Counted from the first letter of the stretch, positions 42,054 to 51,567 are shown. The stretch: DNA of 63,438 bases from DATLHO01 sp035539855 (GCA_035539855.1 DATLHO010000158.1:1-63438), one strand, 5' to 3'. Numbers and translations are program-made. The notes: generated by a model not told the origin, from the sequence alone.

Positions 42054-43517
42054 ATGACCCCGATCCTCGACTCCATCCCCATGAACGCCATGCTCCCCTG
42101 GCTCACCATTGCGCGCCTGCTGACCGTTGCCGCCGCGCTTCTGCTGTCGACCGCCTTCGCGCGCGCGCAGGCGCCCGGCTCCCTCAACTTCGCATACTCG
42201 ACCACGGTCTATGCCCTGGACGATACGTCGTCGCTCGTCGAGCTCGACTACCAGTACACCGACCGGGGTCTGACCTACAAGCGCGTCGACGGACGCACGG
42301 TCGGCCAGATCCTCATCAGCTTCACCGTGCAGGATTCGCTCGGCCGCTATCTGCTCGACAACGAGTGGATCACGACGAGCGCCGAGCCGGAGAAGGGCGA
42401 CGAGGATCACCTGCTGCTCGGCGTCAAGCTCTTCGGCATCCGACCGGGGACGCACCGCGCGCGCATCGCCTACCAGGACGTCGCCGACCCGACCCGGCGC
42501 GACTCCGCCGAGTTCACGCTGGCCGTGCGGAAGTTCGGATCACGCCTGGCGCTCAGCGACGTGCAGGTCATCAGCGAAATCACTCCGAGCGACGACGCCT
42601 CGAACCGCTTCTACAAGAACGGCTACATCATCTATCCGAACGTCCTCTCGTCGATCGAGCCGCCGTTCCTCCTGCTGAACTCGTACCTCGAGGTCTACAA
42701 CGCGCACGCCGCGCCGACCTCGCAGTTCGAGATCATCTATGCCCTCGCCGACTCGATGGGCACGTTGTTCTACCAGAAGGACGAGAAGCGCGACCGTCCG
42801 ACCGCGAGCGCCATCATCGACGTGCACTCGATCGTCCTCGACGAGCTGCCGAGCGGTTCGTACTTCCTGCTCGTCAAGGCCTTCAACGGACTGCGCGGCA
42901 CCGCCAGCGATTCGGCGACGGTCGTGCGTCCGTTCACCATCGTCAACCCCGACAAGGACGCGCAGCTCGCGTCGACGAGCCCCGCGCCTGCCGGCGGCGC
43001 GACGACAGACATCGATCCGCTCTATGCCGGACGCAACGAGGCGGAGCTCGAGACCGACTTCGCGATGCTCAAGCACATTACCGTCGAGCGCGAGCGGGAG
43101 ATCTGGCGAGGACTCAGCGGCGCCGACGCCAAGGCGCGCTTCCTCACCGACTTCTGGGTTCGCCGCGACCCGGATCCCGGCACACCTGTCAACGAGCTGC
43201 GCGAGGAGTACGGACGCCGCATCGAGGCCGCCAACGCGCTGTATCGCGAGCCGCTCGTCGAGCACGGATACCAGAGCGATCGCGGCCGCGTGATGCTGCA
43301 GTACGGAAAGCCCGATCAGATCGAGCGTCACTACTACGACAAGAACCGGCGCCCATTCGAGATCTGGATCTTCTCGAAGGACAACTACCAGTTCGTGTTC
43401 GTCGATCGCTCCGGCATGGGTCGCTTCGTCATGGTGCACTCCGATGCGCCGGGCGAGGTACGACAGGAGAACTGGGAGCGGCTCTACGCGACCGTGCACG
43501 AGTACATGGACAATTGA
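42054..43517 (+). CDS. GWxTD-domain periplasmic protein
   Basis: A 487-residue exported protein. The N-terminus has two hydrophobic stretches; cleavage after AFARAQ is likely. The GWxTD-domain signature lies in the last 150 residues (EIWRGLSGADAKARFLTDFW (20), RGRVMLQYGKPDQIERHYYD, RPFEIWIF and FVFVDRSGMGRFVMVHSD). This domain is common in Bacteroidota, Chlorobi and Acidobacteria but its role is unknown. The start is ATG 42054 with GAGGAGACCCC upstream; ATG at 42081 or 42090 is possible. It begins an envelope-biogenesis run with lipid A acyltransferase and GT9 genes, using the promoter at 42022. Confidence 0.85.
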   Translation: MTPILDSIPMNAMLPWLTIARLLTVAAALLLSTAFARAQAPGSLNFAYSTTVYALDDTSSLVELDYQYTDRGLTYKRVDGRTVGQILISFTVQDSLGRYLLDNEWITTSAEPEKGDEDHLLLGVKLFGIRPGTHRARIAYQDVADPTRRDSAEFTLAVRKFGSRLALSDVQVISEITPSDDASNRFYKNGYIIYPNVLSSIEPPFLLLNSYLEVYNAHAAPTSQFEIIYALADSMGTLFYQKDEKRDRPTASAIIDVHSIVLDELPSGSYFLLVKAFNGLRGTASDSATVVRPFTIVNPDKDAQLASTSPAPAGGATTDIDPLYAGRNEAELETDFAMLKHITVEREREIWRGLSGADAKARFLTDFWVRRDPDPGTPVNELREEYGRRIEAANALYREPLVEHGYQSDRGRVMLQYGKPDQIERHYYDKNRRPFEIWIFSKDNYQFVFVDRSGMGRFVMVHSDAPGEVRQENWERLYATVHEYMDN

Positions 43518-43528
43518 GCGCTCGGCCG

Positions 43529-44398
43529 ATGACGTCGCTGCGCGATGCGCTGCTGAAAGTGCTCTTCGGTCCGGTCGGCCGTCTGCTGCCGTTCGCGGCG
43601 TGCCGGCACATCGCCCGCCCGATCGCGGCGATCGCGTGGCGCGCGGGCTTCCGACGCGCGATCACGATGCGCAACCTGGAGCTCGCCTTCCCGACGCTCA
43701 CGGTCGACCAACGCGAGCGCATCGGCCGCGCCTCGCTCGTGAGCCTCGTCACCGTGTTCCTCGAGATCCTCACGCTGCGCCATCTCTCGCGCCGCGAGAT
43801 CCGCCGGTGGCTCGTCGTCGAGAACCTCGAGCTGCTGACACGCATCGGTCCGGCGGGCGGGCTGCTGCTCTCCGGACACGTCGGCAATTGGGAGCTGCTC
43901 GCACTCGGCGCCGCCGACATCGCGGGGATCCCGTTCGCTGTCGTCGTCAAGGAGCAGCGCGACGGCCGGCAGCTCGAGCGCACGCGCACCGCGCGCGGTA
44001 ATCGTCTGATCCCGACCGGACGCGGCGCGCGCGAATCGAGCGCCCTGTTGCGCAGCGGCGGCGTCGTCGCGATGCTCGCCGATCAGTCGGCCAGCGAGGG
44101 CGAGCACGCCGCGCTGCTGTTCGACACACCGACGTGGACGTACTCCGCGCCGTCGCGCCTCGCGCTCCGCTTTCGACCCACCGTGATCGTCGGCTTCGCC
44201 GTCAGAGAGTCCGGCGGTCGCTACCGCGTCGTGCTCGAAGAGCTGCACCATCACGATCTGCCCGACACGCCCGAGGGGGCCGAGGCCCTCACCGCGCGGT
44301 ACGTCTCGATGCTCGAGCGGACGGTGCGCGAGCACCCCGAGCAGTGGGTCTGGCAGCATCGCAAGTGGAAGAACACTCCCGGGGTGCGCTATGACTGA
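43529..44398 (+). CDS. Lysophospholipid/lipid A acyltransferase (LpxL/HtrB-like)
   Basis: A 289-residue membrane-associated enzyme expected to add a secondary acyl chain to lipid A. The H-x4-E active-site motif is HVGNWE (117-122) and the second block HRKWKNTPG near the C-terminus is typical (an R-W-K motif). It starts at ATG 43529, 11 nt after the GWxTD gene, and overlaps the GT9 gene by 8 nt. The acyl donor (acyl-ACP) and the exact lipid A position cannot be read from the sequence. Confidence 0.88.
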   Translation: MTSLRDALLKVLFGPVGRLLPFAACRHIARPIAAIAWRAGFRRAITMRNLELAFPTLTVDQRERIGRASLVSLVTVFLEILTLRHLSRREIRRWLVVENLELLTRIGPAGGLLLSGHVGNWELLALGAADIAGIPFAVVVKEQRDGRQLERTRTARGNRLIPTGRGARESSALLRSGGVVAMLADQSASEGEHAALLFDTPTWTYSAPSRLALRFRPTVIVGFAVRESGGRYRVVLEELHHHDLPDTPEGAEALTARYVSMLERTVREHPEQWVWQHRKWKNTPGVRYD

Positions 44399-45371
44399 GC
44401 AACGCTCGATCGTCGTCGTGCAGACCGGATACCTCGGCGACGCCGTGCTCGCCACCGGAATGCTTCGCGCGCTCCACGCTGCCGGAGGCCTCCGCGTCGG
44501 ACTGCTCGTGAGAGCCGACGTGGCGGAGATCTTCGACGGGCACCCGGCGATCGTGCGACTGCACCGTCTGGACAAACGCGAGAAGGGGGCGAGCGCGCGG
44601 ATGATCGAGGAGCTGCGCGAGGCCGGGTACGACGCTGCTCTCGTGCCGCATCGATCGATGCGCTCGGCGCTGATCGCGCGTCGCGCCGGTATAGCGCAGC
44701 GTATCGGCTTTCGTCAGTCCGAGCTCGCGCTCGCGCACACCGACCGCGTTCACTACAGCATCGCGCAGCACGAGCTCGACCGCAACGCCTCGCTCGTCGA
44801 GCGGCTCGGCGTGCCGGCGATCGAGCGCACGTCGTGGCTCGTGCCGCAGCGGCGGGCGCTCGAGACGATGCGGCAGCACGCCGGCGCCGTCGTCATCGCG
44901 CCCGGATCGGTCTGGGAAACGAAGCGCTGGCGGCAGGAGGGATTCGTCGAAGTGGCGCGGGCTCTCGCGCGCAGGGGGGAGCGTGTGCTGCTCGTCGGAA
45001 GCCCCGCTGACCGACCGCTCTGCGAGGCGATCGCCGCGGCGGCGGAGCTGGACGCCGCGGATGTGCTTGCAGGCTCGATCTCCCTGGCCGAGCTCGTCGC
45101 GCTCTGCTCGCTGGCGCGTCGTGTCGTGGCCAACGACAGCGCGCCGCTGCACATCGCCGAGGCGGTCGCGACGCCGGTGACGGCGATGTTCGGACCGACC
45201 GTGCCGGGATTCGGCTTCGGACCCGTCCTCGCGGGCTCGACCGCGCTCGGGGTCGAGCTGCCGTGCCGGCCCTGCCGCATCCACGGCGGGCCGCGCTGCC
45301 CGATCGGGACGCACGAATGCATGCACGCCATCACGCCCGACGCGGTGCTCGGGACAATCCCCGGCGCATGA
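44391..45371 (+). CDS. Glycosyltransferase family 9 (heptosyltransferase-like)
   Basis: A 326-residue cytoplasmic GT-B enzyme. The N-terminus (VVVQTGYLGDAVLATGMLRAL) and the C-terminal domain with APGSVWETKRWR, NDSAPLHIAEA and FGPT define GT9, which transfers heptose or related sugars to the LPS inner core. It overlaps the acyltransferase by 8 nt, so the two are coupled, consistent with a lipopolysaccharide function. The conserved C-terminal cysteine-rich segment (LPCRPCRIHGGPRCPIGTHECM) is also typical. The exact sugar cannot be fixed. Confidence 0.9.
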   Translation: MTEQRSIVVVQTGYLGDAVLATGMLRALHAAGGLRVGLLVRADVAEIFDGHPAIVRLHRLDKREKGASARMIEELREAGYDAALVPHRSMRSALIARRAGIAQRIGFRQSELALAHTDRVHYSIAQHELDRNASLVERLGVPAIERTSWLVPQRRALETMRQHAGAVVIAPGSVWETKRWRQEGFVEVARALARRGERVLLVGSPADRPLCEAIAAAAELDAADVLAGSISLAELVALCSLARRVVANDSAPLHIAEAVATPVTAMFGPTVPGFGFGPVLAGSTALGVELPCRPCRIHGGPRCPIGTHECMHAITPDAVLGTIPGA

Positions 45372-45402
45372 CGGCGTCGATTCCCGGAGTCACAACCGTA
45401 CC

Positions 45403-45636
45403 ATGCCGCTCAAGCCACTCCTGTTCCTGCTCGTCCTGATGAGCGCGGGCATCCGTCGCACGACGCTGATGCTGATGCTGGCGCTCGTGCTCAGCGCGCT
45501 CGAGGTCGAGCGCAACGGTCCGCCGCGCCGTCCGGCGCCGGTCGTGGTGGTGCTGAGCGATCCGCCGGGTCCACGGCGCCGGGCACGACCGTACCGTGCG
45601 CATCACCGGCGCTCGGGCGTCGGGAGATTTGCGTAG
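45403..45636 (+). CDS. Possible small membrane-associated protein
   Basis: A 77-residue open frame with two hydrophobic stretches (LKPLLFLLVLMSAGI and TTLMLMLALVLSAL) separated by RR, followed by a basic, Pro/Arg-rich tail. It occupies the 320-nt gap between the GT9 gene and the GH2-like gene and has no Shine-Dalgarno. It could be a real small protein or chance in GC-rich sequence; the start region has the codon pattern of a signal anchor. No family recognised. Confidence 0.35.
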   Translation: MPLKPLLFLLVLMSAGIRRTTLMLMLALVLSALEVERNGPPRRPAPVVVVLSDPPGPRRRARPYRAHHRRSGVGRFA

Positions 45637-45641
45637 CTTTG
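45634..45641 (+). promoter_or_regulatory. Possible -7 element of the GH2-like gene
   Basis: TAGCTTTG is a perfect TAnnTTTG, 50 nt before the GTG at 45692. No TTTG is found at 19-21 bp upstream, so support is partial. Confidence 0.45.
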
Positions 45642-45691
45642 CCGGCTATTGATCGTCCGGTCCCTTCGAACACACGCCTGCTCGTACTTTG

Positions 45692-48331
45692 GTGAGAAAG
45701 CTACTCTCTCTTCTTCTGCTCGCGACCATCGCACCGCTCGTTCTCGAGGCACAGACCCAGCCGAAGCACTTCCTCGCGCCGCCGCCCGTCCCCGATCGCA
45801 GCGTCTACTCGATGCTGACGTCGGCCGGAACGCGGTCGATCGTGTCGCTCAACGGTGTCTGGCAGGTCTCCAGTGACGGGCGCGACTCGTGGTCGCCGGT
45901 CCAGGTTCCGAGCTGCTTCGAGGACGAAGGGACGCTGCACTACAAACGCTCGTTCCAGATCCCGGCCGGCCTGCTTCAGAAGTACCGCTGGAAGCTCGTC
46001 TGCTACGGCGTGCAGTACCAGACGACCATCCGCATCAACGGCCAGTTCGTCGGCCAGCACGAGAGCGGGATGCCGTTCTCGATCATGGTGCCCGAGGAGG
46101 TCGCGCTCAAGGGCTCCAACACGGTCGAGCTCGAGGTGAGCAATCGCCTCGACTACACGTCGACCGTCCCGCATCGCAAGCTCATGCTCGGCAGCCGCAC
46201 CTACGGCGGCATCTTCCGCGACATCATGCTCGTCGGCGTGCCGCGCATCTGGATCGACGACGTGCGCTTCCAGACGACCGTCGGCGCAAACGCCTCGGCG
46301 AAGTTCTTCGTGCGCGTGACCTCCGGCTCGCTCAAGGGCATGGTCGCCGGCACGCCGGACGACAGCGCCGGACGAACGCTCACGATCGACGGCGACCGCG
46401 GCGACTTCGAGACCACCGTCATTCTCCGCAGCCCCAGCGGCGTCGATACGATCCCGGCTTCCGACGTAGGTCGCGGGGCGACGCCGTTCACGCTCGAGAG
46501 CAAGCGCACGGCGAACATGTCGGTGACCGTGCCGGTATCGAGCCCGCGCCTGTGGGCGCCCGGCTCGCCGACGCTCTACACCGCGACGGTGCAGGTGCGC
46601 TACCAGGGCGCGCTCGTCGACGAACAGGTGCTGCGCGTCGGTTTCCGTTCGCTCGGCGTGCAGGGACCGAACGTGCTGCTCAACGGTCAGCCGATCCCGA
46701 TCAAGGGGATCGTCTACGTCGAGGACGTCGACCGCCACGGCGCGTCGCTCCCGTACGATCTGATGCGTCGCGACATCCAGGCGATCAAGGACCGTGGCGC
46801 GAACCTCGTGCGCTTCGCCGACGGCATGCCGCACCCGTACCTGCTGCAGCTCTGCGACGAGTTCGGACTGATGGCGTGGATCGACGCGCCGATCGGCTCG
46901 CCGCCCGCATCGCTGTTCGCCGACGAGGACTATCTGCGCCGCGCCACCGACAGGATCCGGTTCCTGATCGAGGAGGCAGGGCGCTTCACGTCGGTGACGG
47001 CCTACGGCGTGAGCTCGCCGGTGCCGGGCGGCAGCAGCGCCGCGCTCTCGGCGATTCGCCGCATGCGAGCCCTCGTCGACTCGCTCGACGACCGGCCGTT
47101 CTATTTCGGCGCCTCGAGCTGGGCCGATCCGCAACTGCGCGCCGCGGTCGACATTGCCGGCGTCGGCACGTTCGACGTCGAGCCCGCGCGCATGCGCGAG
47201 ATGCTCGCGGCAATGCGCCGTGACATCGGCACCTCCAAGCCGCTCGTCGTGCTCAGCTACGGCAAGTTCGTGCAGCTCGGCAACCACGGCGGGTACTCCG
47301 ATCCGATCTCCATCGAGGCGCAGGCGAAGTACGTCAGCGACATCTACAACATCCTGCTCGAGAGCAAGGTCGCCGGCGGCATCTACTGGGCGTTCTCCGA
47401 TTATCGGACCGACCGGCCGATCCTCACCGTCAACAACGGCGAGCAGGCGATCGCGACGTCAGGACTGTTCGGACTCGACCGCGAGCTGCGCCAGAGCGCG
47501 AACATGCTCGGCTCGCTCTACACCAACCAGAAGCCTCCCGAGGTTCTCATCGGCGACTACACGCCGCCGTCGACCGTGCTGTTCATCATCGTCGGCATCG
47601 CCTCGGCGCTTGCGTTCCTGCTGCTGATCAACAACTCGCGGCGATTCCGCGAGAACGTCTTCCGCTCGCTGAGCCGCCCGTACAACTTCTTCGCCGACAT
47701 CCGCGACCAGCGGATTCTCTCGAACGTCCACACGACGATCCTCGGCGTGGTGATCGCCGCGACGTTCGCGCTGATCGTCGCGTCGGTGTGCTTCTACTTC
47801 CGGATGGACGAGGGCTTCGACGCGCTGCTGAGCGCCATCGTCACGAGCGACAGCATGAAGGCGGGACTCAACTACCTGGTCTGGCGTCCGGCGCTGTCGA
47901 TCGCCGCGTTCACGATCGTGTTCTTCCTCGCGCTGCTGGCGGTCGCCGGACTCATCCGCGCCTGCGCCGTGTTCGTGCGCAACAGGATCTTCTTCAACGA
48001 CGCGTACACGATCGCCGTCTGGGGCGCGCTCCCGGTGCTCCTGTTGATTCCGCTCGCGATGATTCTCTACCGCATTCTCGAATGGCACGACGCGAGCGTG
48101 ATGATCCTGTCGGTCATCCTCGTCGCCGTGTTCCTGTGGATGCTCTACCGGATTCTGCGCGGCACGTCGGTCGTCTACGATGTGCGCCCGACGAAGGTCT
48201 ACGGCTATGCGCTCGGCGGCATCCTCGCGCTCTCGCTCGTCCTGTACTTCACGTCCGGCGCCGTTCGCTCACGAGCAAGCTATCTGTGGGAAGGGATCGG
48301 AGGGATGTACCAGGGAAGCTCGGAGGGATAG
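45692..48331 (+). CDS. Membrane-anchored glycoside hydrolase family 2-like protein lacking catalytic glutamates
   Basis: An 879-residue protein in two parts. Residues about 1-620 follow the GH2 plan: a jelly-roll (SIVSLNGVWQVSS, TTIRINGQFVGQHESGMPFS (20)), an Ig-like domain and a TIM barrel with GANLVRFADGMPHP. The acid/base motif (usually GNE) reads SSP, with Pro443 replacing Glu, and the nucleophile position reads LSYG with Ser522 replacing Glu, so it is predicted inactive. Residues about 628-858 contain six hydrophobic spans, unlike ordinary GH2 enzymes, with an SRPYNFFADIRDQ loop. The signal sequence is RKLLSLLLLATIAPLVLEA. I prefer GTG 45692 over the TTG just before it. It lies downstream of LPS-type genes; a sugar-sensing role is speculation. 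Confidence 0.82.
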   Translation: MRKLLSLLLLATIAPLVLEAQTQPKHFLAPPPVPDRSVYSMLTSAGTRSIVSLNGVWQVSSDGRDSWSPVQVPSCFEDEGTLHYKRSFQIPAGLLQKYRWKLVCYGVQYQTTIRINGQFVGQHESGMPFSIMVPEEVALKGSNTVELEVSNRLDYTSTVPHRKLMLGSRTYGGIFRDIMLVGVPRIWIDDVRFQTTVGANASAKFFVRVTSGSLKGMVAGTPDDSAGRTLTIDGDRGDFETTVILRSPSGVDTIPASDVGRGATPFTLESKRTANMSVTVPVSSPRLWAPGSPTLYTATVQVRYQGALVDEQVLRVGFRSLGVQGPNVLLNGQPIPIKGIVYVEDVDRHGASLPYDLMRRDIQAIKDRGANLVRFADGMPHPYLLQLCDEFGLMAWIDAPIGSPPASLFADEDYLRRATDRIRFLIEEAGRFTSVTAYGVSSPVPGGSSAALSAIRRMRALVDSLDDRPFYFGASSWADPQLRAAVDIAGVGTFDVEPARMREMLAAMRRDIGTSKPLVVLSYGKFVQLGNHGGYSDPISIEAQAKYVSDIYNILLESKVAGGIYWAFSDYRTDRPILTVNNGEQAIATSGLFGLDRELRQSANMLGSLYTNQKPPEVLIGDYTPPSTVLFIIVGIASALAFLLLINNSRRFRENVFRSLSRPYNFFADIRDQRILSNVHTTILGVVIAATFALIVASVCFYFRMDEGFDALLSAIVTSDSMKAGLNYLVWRPALSIAAFTIVFFLALLAVAGLIRACAVFVRNRIFFNDAYTIAVWGALPVLLLIPLAMILYRILEWHDASVMILSVILVAVFLWMLYRILRGTSVVYDVRPTKVYGYALGGILALSLVLYFTSGAVRSRASYLWEGIGGMYQGSSEG

Positions 48332-49904
48332 CGGGCCGGCCGTCGATCAACAGCCATGCCGCGACGGCGCTCGCAGCGGCAAGCGCGGCAGCCAGCGCGG
48401 CGACGACGCGGAAGCCCGCGACGAACGACTCTCGGATCGACGCCTCGAGTGCCGCGCGCGTCGGCGCGTCGATTCCCGCCGGCATCGTGACGCTCGCGAA
48501 ACCATCGCGGTCGTGCGCGAGCTGCCGGCGCTGCTCTGTCGAGAGCGCCAGCGAGCCGAGACGCTCGTCGAGATTCGCGTCGAACGTCGTGAGCATCACC
48601 AGACCGAAGAGCGCGACCGCCAGCAGCGAGGCGGTGCGCGCCACGGCGTTGTTGATGCCGGACGCGATGCCGGCGCGCTTCTCCTCGAGCGCCGTCATCA
48701 CCGTCGTCGAGAGCGGTGCGACTGCCGTCGTCATCCCCAGACTCATCACCATCACGCCGGGAAAGAACCCCGTCCAGTAACTCGACGCATCCGCGCCGGG
48801 GATCATGAACAGCGCGAAGCCGATCGCCGTGACGAACGGTCCGACGACGAGCGGCAGCTTCGAGCCGTAGCGGTCGACGAGACCGCCTGCCCAGCGCGAC
48901 AGCAGGAACATCGTGATGACGAACGGAAGCAATGCGGCCCCCGCCATCGTCGCAGTGTAGCCCTGCACGGTGATGAGATTGAAGGGGAGGAAGAAGAGCA
49001 GTCCGCTGAGTGCAGCGTACAGAAGGAGCGTCAGGATGTTGGCGCCGGTGAACGTGCGTGAGCGAAAGAGCTCGAGCGGCATCATCGGCTCGGCGACGCG
49101 GCCTTCAGCGACGACGAACGCGACGAGGCCGATCACGCCGCCGACGAGCGACGCGATCACGCGCGGCTCGTCGAATCCCGCCGACCCCGCTTCGATCAAG
49201 CCGTAGACGAGCGTGCCGAGACCGAGCGTGACGAGCGCGACGCCCCACCAGTCGGTGCGCCCCTTCGTTGGGTCGAGACGATCGTCCGGAACCCGCAGAG
49301 CGACGATGGTCAGGACGACCGCAGCCAGCGGGATGTTGACGTAGAAGATCCACCGCCACGACACGCTCTCGACGAGCCACCCGCCAAGGACGGGGCCGGC
49401 GCCGGCAGCGATCGCCGTGACGCCCGACCACGTGCCGATGGCGCGACCGCGTGTCTTCTTCGGGAAGTAGGCGCTGATCAGCGCGAGGCTCCCGGGGATG
49501 AGAAACGCTGCGCCGACTCCCTGCACCGCGCGTGCGGCAACGAGCTGCCCGATGCCGTTGGCCAGGCCGCACCAGATCGAGGCGAGCGCGAACACCACGA
49601 CGCCGGCGGCGAACACACGACGGCGGCCGAGCCGGTCGCCGAGCGATCCACCGACGAGGATGAGCGCCGCCACCATCAGCGCGTACGCTTCGAAGATCCA
49701 CTGCACCTCGGCGGCGCTTGCGCCAAGCTCGCGCTGCAGCACCGGGAGCGCGACGTTGACGACGGTGCCGTCGATGAACGTGATGCTCGAGCCGAGGATC
49801 GCGGCGGCAAGCACCCAGCGTCCCGTGCGAGCGTCGCAGGCAGTCGACTCGTCCCCTGCGCGAAGCACCGCTTCGTCGCATGGACTTTGGGCGAGACTGT
49901 GCAT
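48249..49904 (-). CDS. MFS drug-exporter (DHA2, 14-TM type)
   Basis: A 551-residue inner-membrane proton antiporter of the EmrB/QacA type. Motifs: FIDGTVVNVALP in TM1 (motif D1), GGSLGDRLGRRRVF (motif A) and GPVLGGWLVESVSWRWIFYVN (motif C in TM5, then the RW loop). Fourteen hydrophobic segments can be counted. The C-terminal 27 codons overlap the 3' end of the GH2-like gene on the other strand by 83 nt. The start ATG at 49904 is followed by a polar N-terminus. It is monocistronic and its substrate is unknown. Confidence 0.9.
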   Translation of the reverse strand: MHSLAQSPCDEAVLRAGDESTACDARTGRWVLAAAILGSSITFIDGTVVNVALPVLQRELGASAAEVQWIFEAYALMVAALILVGGSLGDRLGRRRVFAAGVVVFALASIWCGLANGIGQLVAARAVQGVGAAFLIPGSLALISAYFPKKTRGRAIGTWSGVTAIAAGAGPVLGGWLVESVSWRWIFYVNIPLAAVVLTIVALRVPDDRLDPTKGRTDWWGVALVTLGLGTLVYGLIEAGSAGFDEPRVIASLVGGVIGLVAFVVAEGRVAEPMMPLELFRSRTFTGANILTLLLYAALSGLLFFLPFNLITVQGYTATMAGAALLPFVITMFLLSRWAGGLVDRYGSKLPLVVGPFVTAIGFALFMIPGADASSYWTGFFPGVMVMSLGMTTAVAPLSTTVMTALEEKRAGIASGINNAVARTASLLAVALFGLVMLTTFDANLDERLGSLALSTEQRRQLAHDRDGFASVTMPAGIDAPTRAALEASIRESFVAGFRVVAALAAALAAASAVAAWLLIDGRPAIPPSFPGTSLRSLPTDSLLVSERRRT

Positions 49905-50411
49905 GGTAATCTCGTGAGGTCTACGAACGGAGCGGCCAATCTAGCACAACGCAGGTCGTGCGCATCACCGCGATCGACCTGCAATGTTCGCGGCGTGATG
50001 ATTCGCTTGCGCTTTCCTGTTGCGCTCGCGGTGGTGCACGTACGTCGTGCCTCGCGGCGCGAGCCTCTTGCGCGGGCCGTCGCCGAACAGTATCTTCGCT
50101 TCGGCTCAACACACCCCTCTGCTGTTGGCGCCTCGATCGATGTCGATGCCACGTTCGACATCGCCGACTGAATCGACGTCGAAGCCCCTCCCGATGTCGA
50201 CGCGATAGGACTCCCCCGAGTCCAGACAATCCGCCCCCCCAAAGAACAGCCCCCAACTTCGCTTCCTCCGGCGACACCTTCTTCGTACAGGCCTTCGTGC
50301 GTTCCGACTCCTCAATCGGGAAGGCCGCGCTTTGTCAAAGCATTCCCCACGTTCATAGAAAGCCCGGCGCATAGTTGCCGGACAGTACTCTCATTCTAAC
50401 CACTTGGGACC
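49905..50411. other. Gene-poor interval with no supported feature
   Basis: About 500 nt between the MFS exporter start and the secreted protein at 50412. Short frames on both strands lack homology and biased codon use. Between 50130 and 50210 there are several imperfect copies of ATGTCGA/TCGACGT-type words, possibly a regulatory or decayed region. I see no confident promoter or RNA gene. Confidence 0.4.
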
Positions 50412-51323
50412 ATGACGAAGATCCTTACCGCAATCGCGGCAGCGCTCACGCTCGGCGCGACCACGCTGACCGCCGGAGTCACCTTTGATGGATCGCCGGG
50501 CACCGGCGCGCCGCCCGCGACGCTCGGCGGCTACACGATGACGTCGTTCGACGACGACACGCGCGGCATTCCCGGAACGGTCTCCGACGTGACCGGTCCG
50601 ACCGGCGATGTCGGGTTCAGTCCCGATCTCACCCACGTCGAAGTCGGCTCCGGCTGGGCGACGTGGAGCCACGGCTACACCGGTGACGTGTACTACAGCA
50701 CCGGGACGACGATCACGATGACGCTGCCGGCGAACACCGTCGCGTTCCAGTTCTACTCGGAGCCGAACTCGTTCTCGACGTTCACGATGGAGGCGATCAC
50801 CGATGACGGTACGTCCTCGGGCGAGATCGAGGTCACCGGTCACGGTGGCGCCCAGTACTTCGGATTCTATGCCGACGGTGGCGACAAGATCGCGTCGGTC
50901 ACCATCACCGTTCCCTCCGAGGCGCTCGGACTGGCCGTCGGTGATTTCGCGATCGCGGCCTGCAGCGCTCCGGAGATCTCGGTCTCGGTCAGCCCGTCGC
51001 AGTTGCTGACCCCGAACCACCAGATGGCCGACATCACCGCGACGGTCGACGTCAGCGGCGGTTGTGGCGACGTCACGGTCGCGCTCGTCTCGGTCACGAG
51101 CGACGAGGCCGACAACGGCCCGGATGACGGCAACACCGTCAACGACATCGACGGCGTCACCGCCGGCACCGAGGACTACAACTTCCGCGTGCGCGCCGAG
51201 CGCTGCGGCTCGTGCGACGGCCGCGTCTACACCGTCAGGTACAGCGCGACCGATGGCGACGGCAACGTCTCCTACGGCACGGCGACCATATCGGTCCCGG
51301 TCGGCCGCGGCGGACTGGACTAA
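50412..51323 (+). CDS. Secreted protein with C-terminal Ig-like domain
   Basis: A 303-residue exported protein with a signal peptide (LTAIAAALTLGATTLTAG). Residues about 80-180 (YYSTGTTITMTLPANTVAFQF (in part), GEIEVTGHGGAQYFGFYADG (20), IASVTITVP) resemble the beta-sandwich found in PEP-CTERM-type and other choice-of-anchor proteins. Residues 190-300 form an Ig-like or PKD-related domain with PEISVSVSPSQLLTPNHQMA (20) and paired cysteines (CGSC). No sorting signal is seen. It lacks neighbours that would explain its role. A hairpin follows at 51345. Confidence 0.7.
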   Translation: MTKILTAIAAALTLGATTLTAGVTFDGSPGTGAPPATLGGYTMTSFDDDTRGIPGTVSDVTGPTGDVGFSPDLTHVEVGSGWATWSHGYTGDVYYSTGTTITMTLPANTVAFQFYSEPNSFSTFTMEAITDDGTSSGEIEVTGHGGAQYFGFYADGGDKIASVTITVPSEALGLAVGDFAIAACSAPEISVSVSPSQLLTPNHQMADITATVDVSGGCGDVTVALVSVTSDEADNGPDDGNTVNDIDGVTAGTEDYNFRVRAERCGSCDGRVYTVRYSATDGDGNVSYGTATISVPVGRGGLD

Positions 51324-51344
51324 CCGACGCTCTGGCATGATGAC

Positions 51345-51376
51345 GCACCCCGGTCGCGATGTCGCGGCCGGGGTGT
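51345..51376 (+). terminator. Hairpin after the secreted protein gene
   Basis: GCACCCCGGTCGCG (51345-51358) pairs with CGCGGCCGGGGTGT (51363-51376) with two G-U wobbles and a 4-nt loop. No U tract, but it is in the expected place 22 nt after the stop. Confidence 0.55.
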
Positions 51377-51567
51377 CGTCGTTGCGGCCGCCCGACGGTG
51401 GCGCGTCGAGCGAGGGAATCTCACGACGTGCCGTCGTCTCGATAAACGCGGCGCGGGCTTCCCTGTCGATGATGCCATGGCGCGGCCAACTTCGAAACGT
51501 CGGCACGCGTTGTGATCACGTTCGAACATCATTACGGACTCATCGAGAGCAACGGAGGCAGGGTATC

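Noticed and set aside
49905..50411. Short frames on both strands as genes
   Set aside because: They are short, biased and without motifs or ribosome-binding sites.
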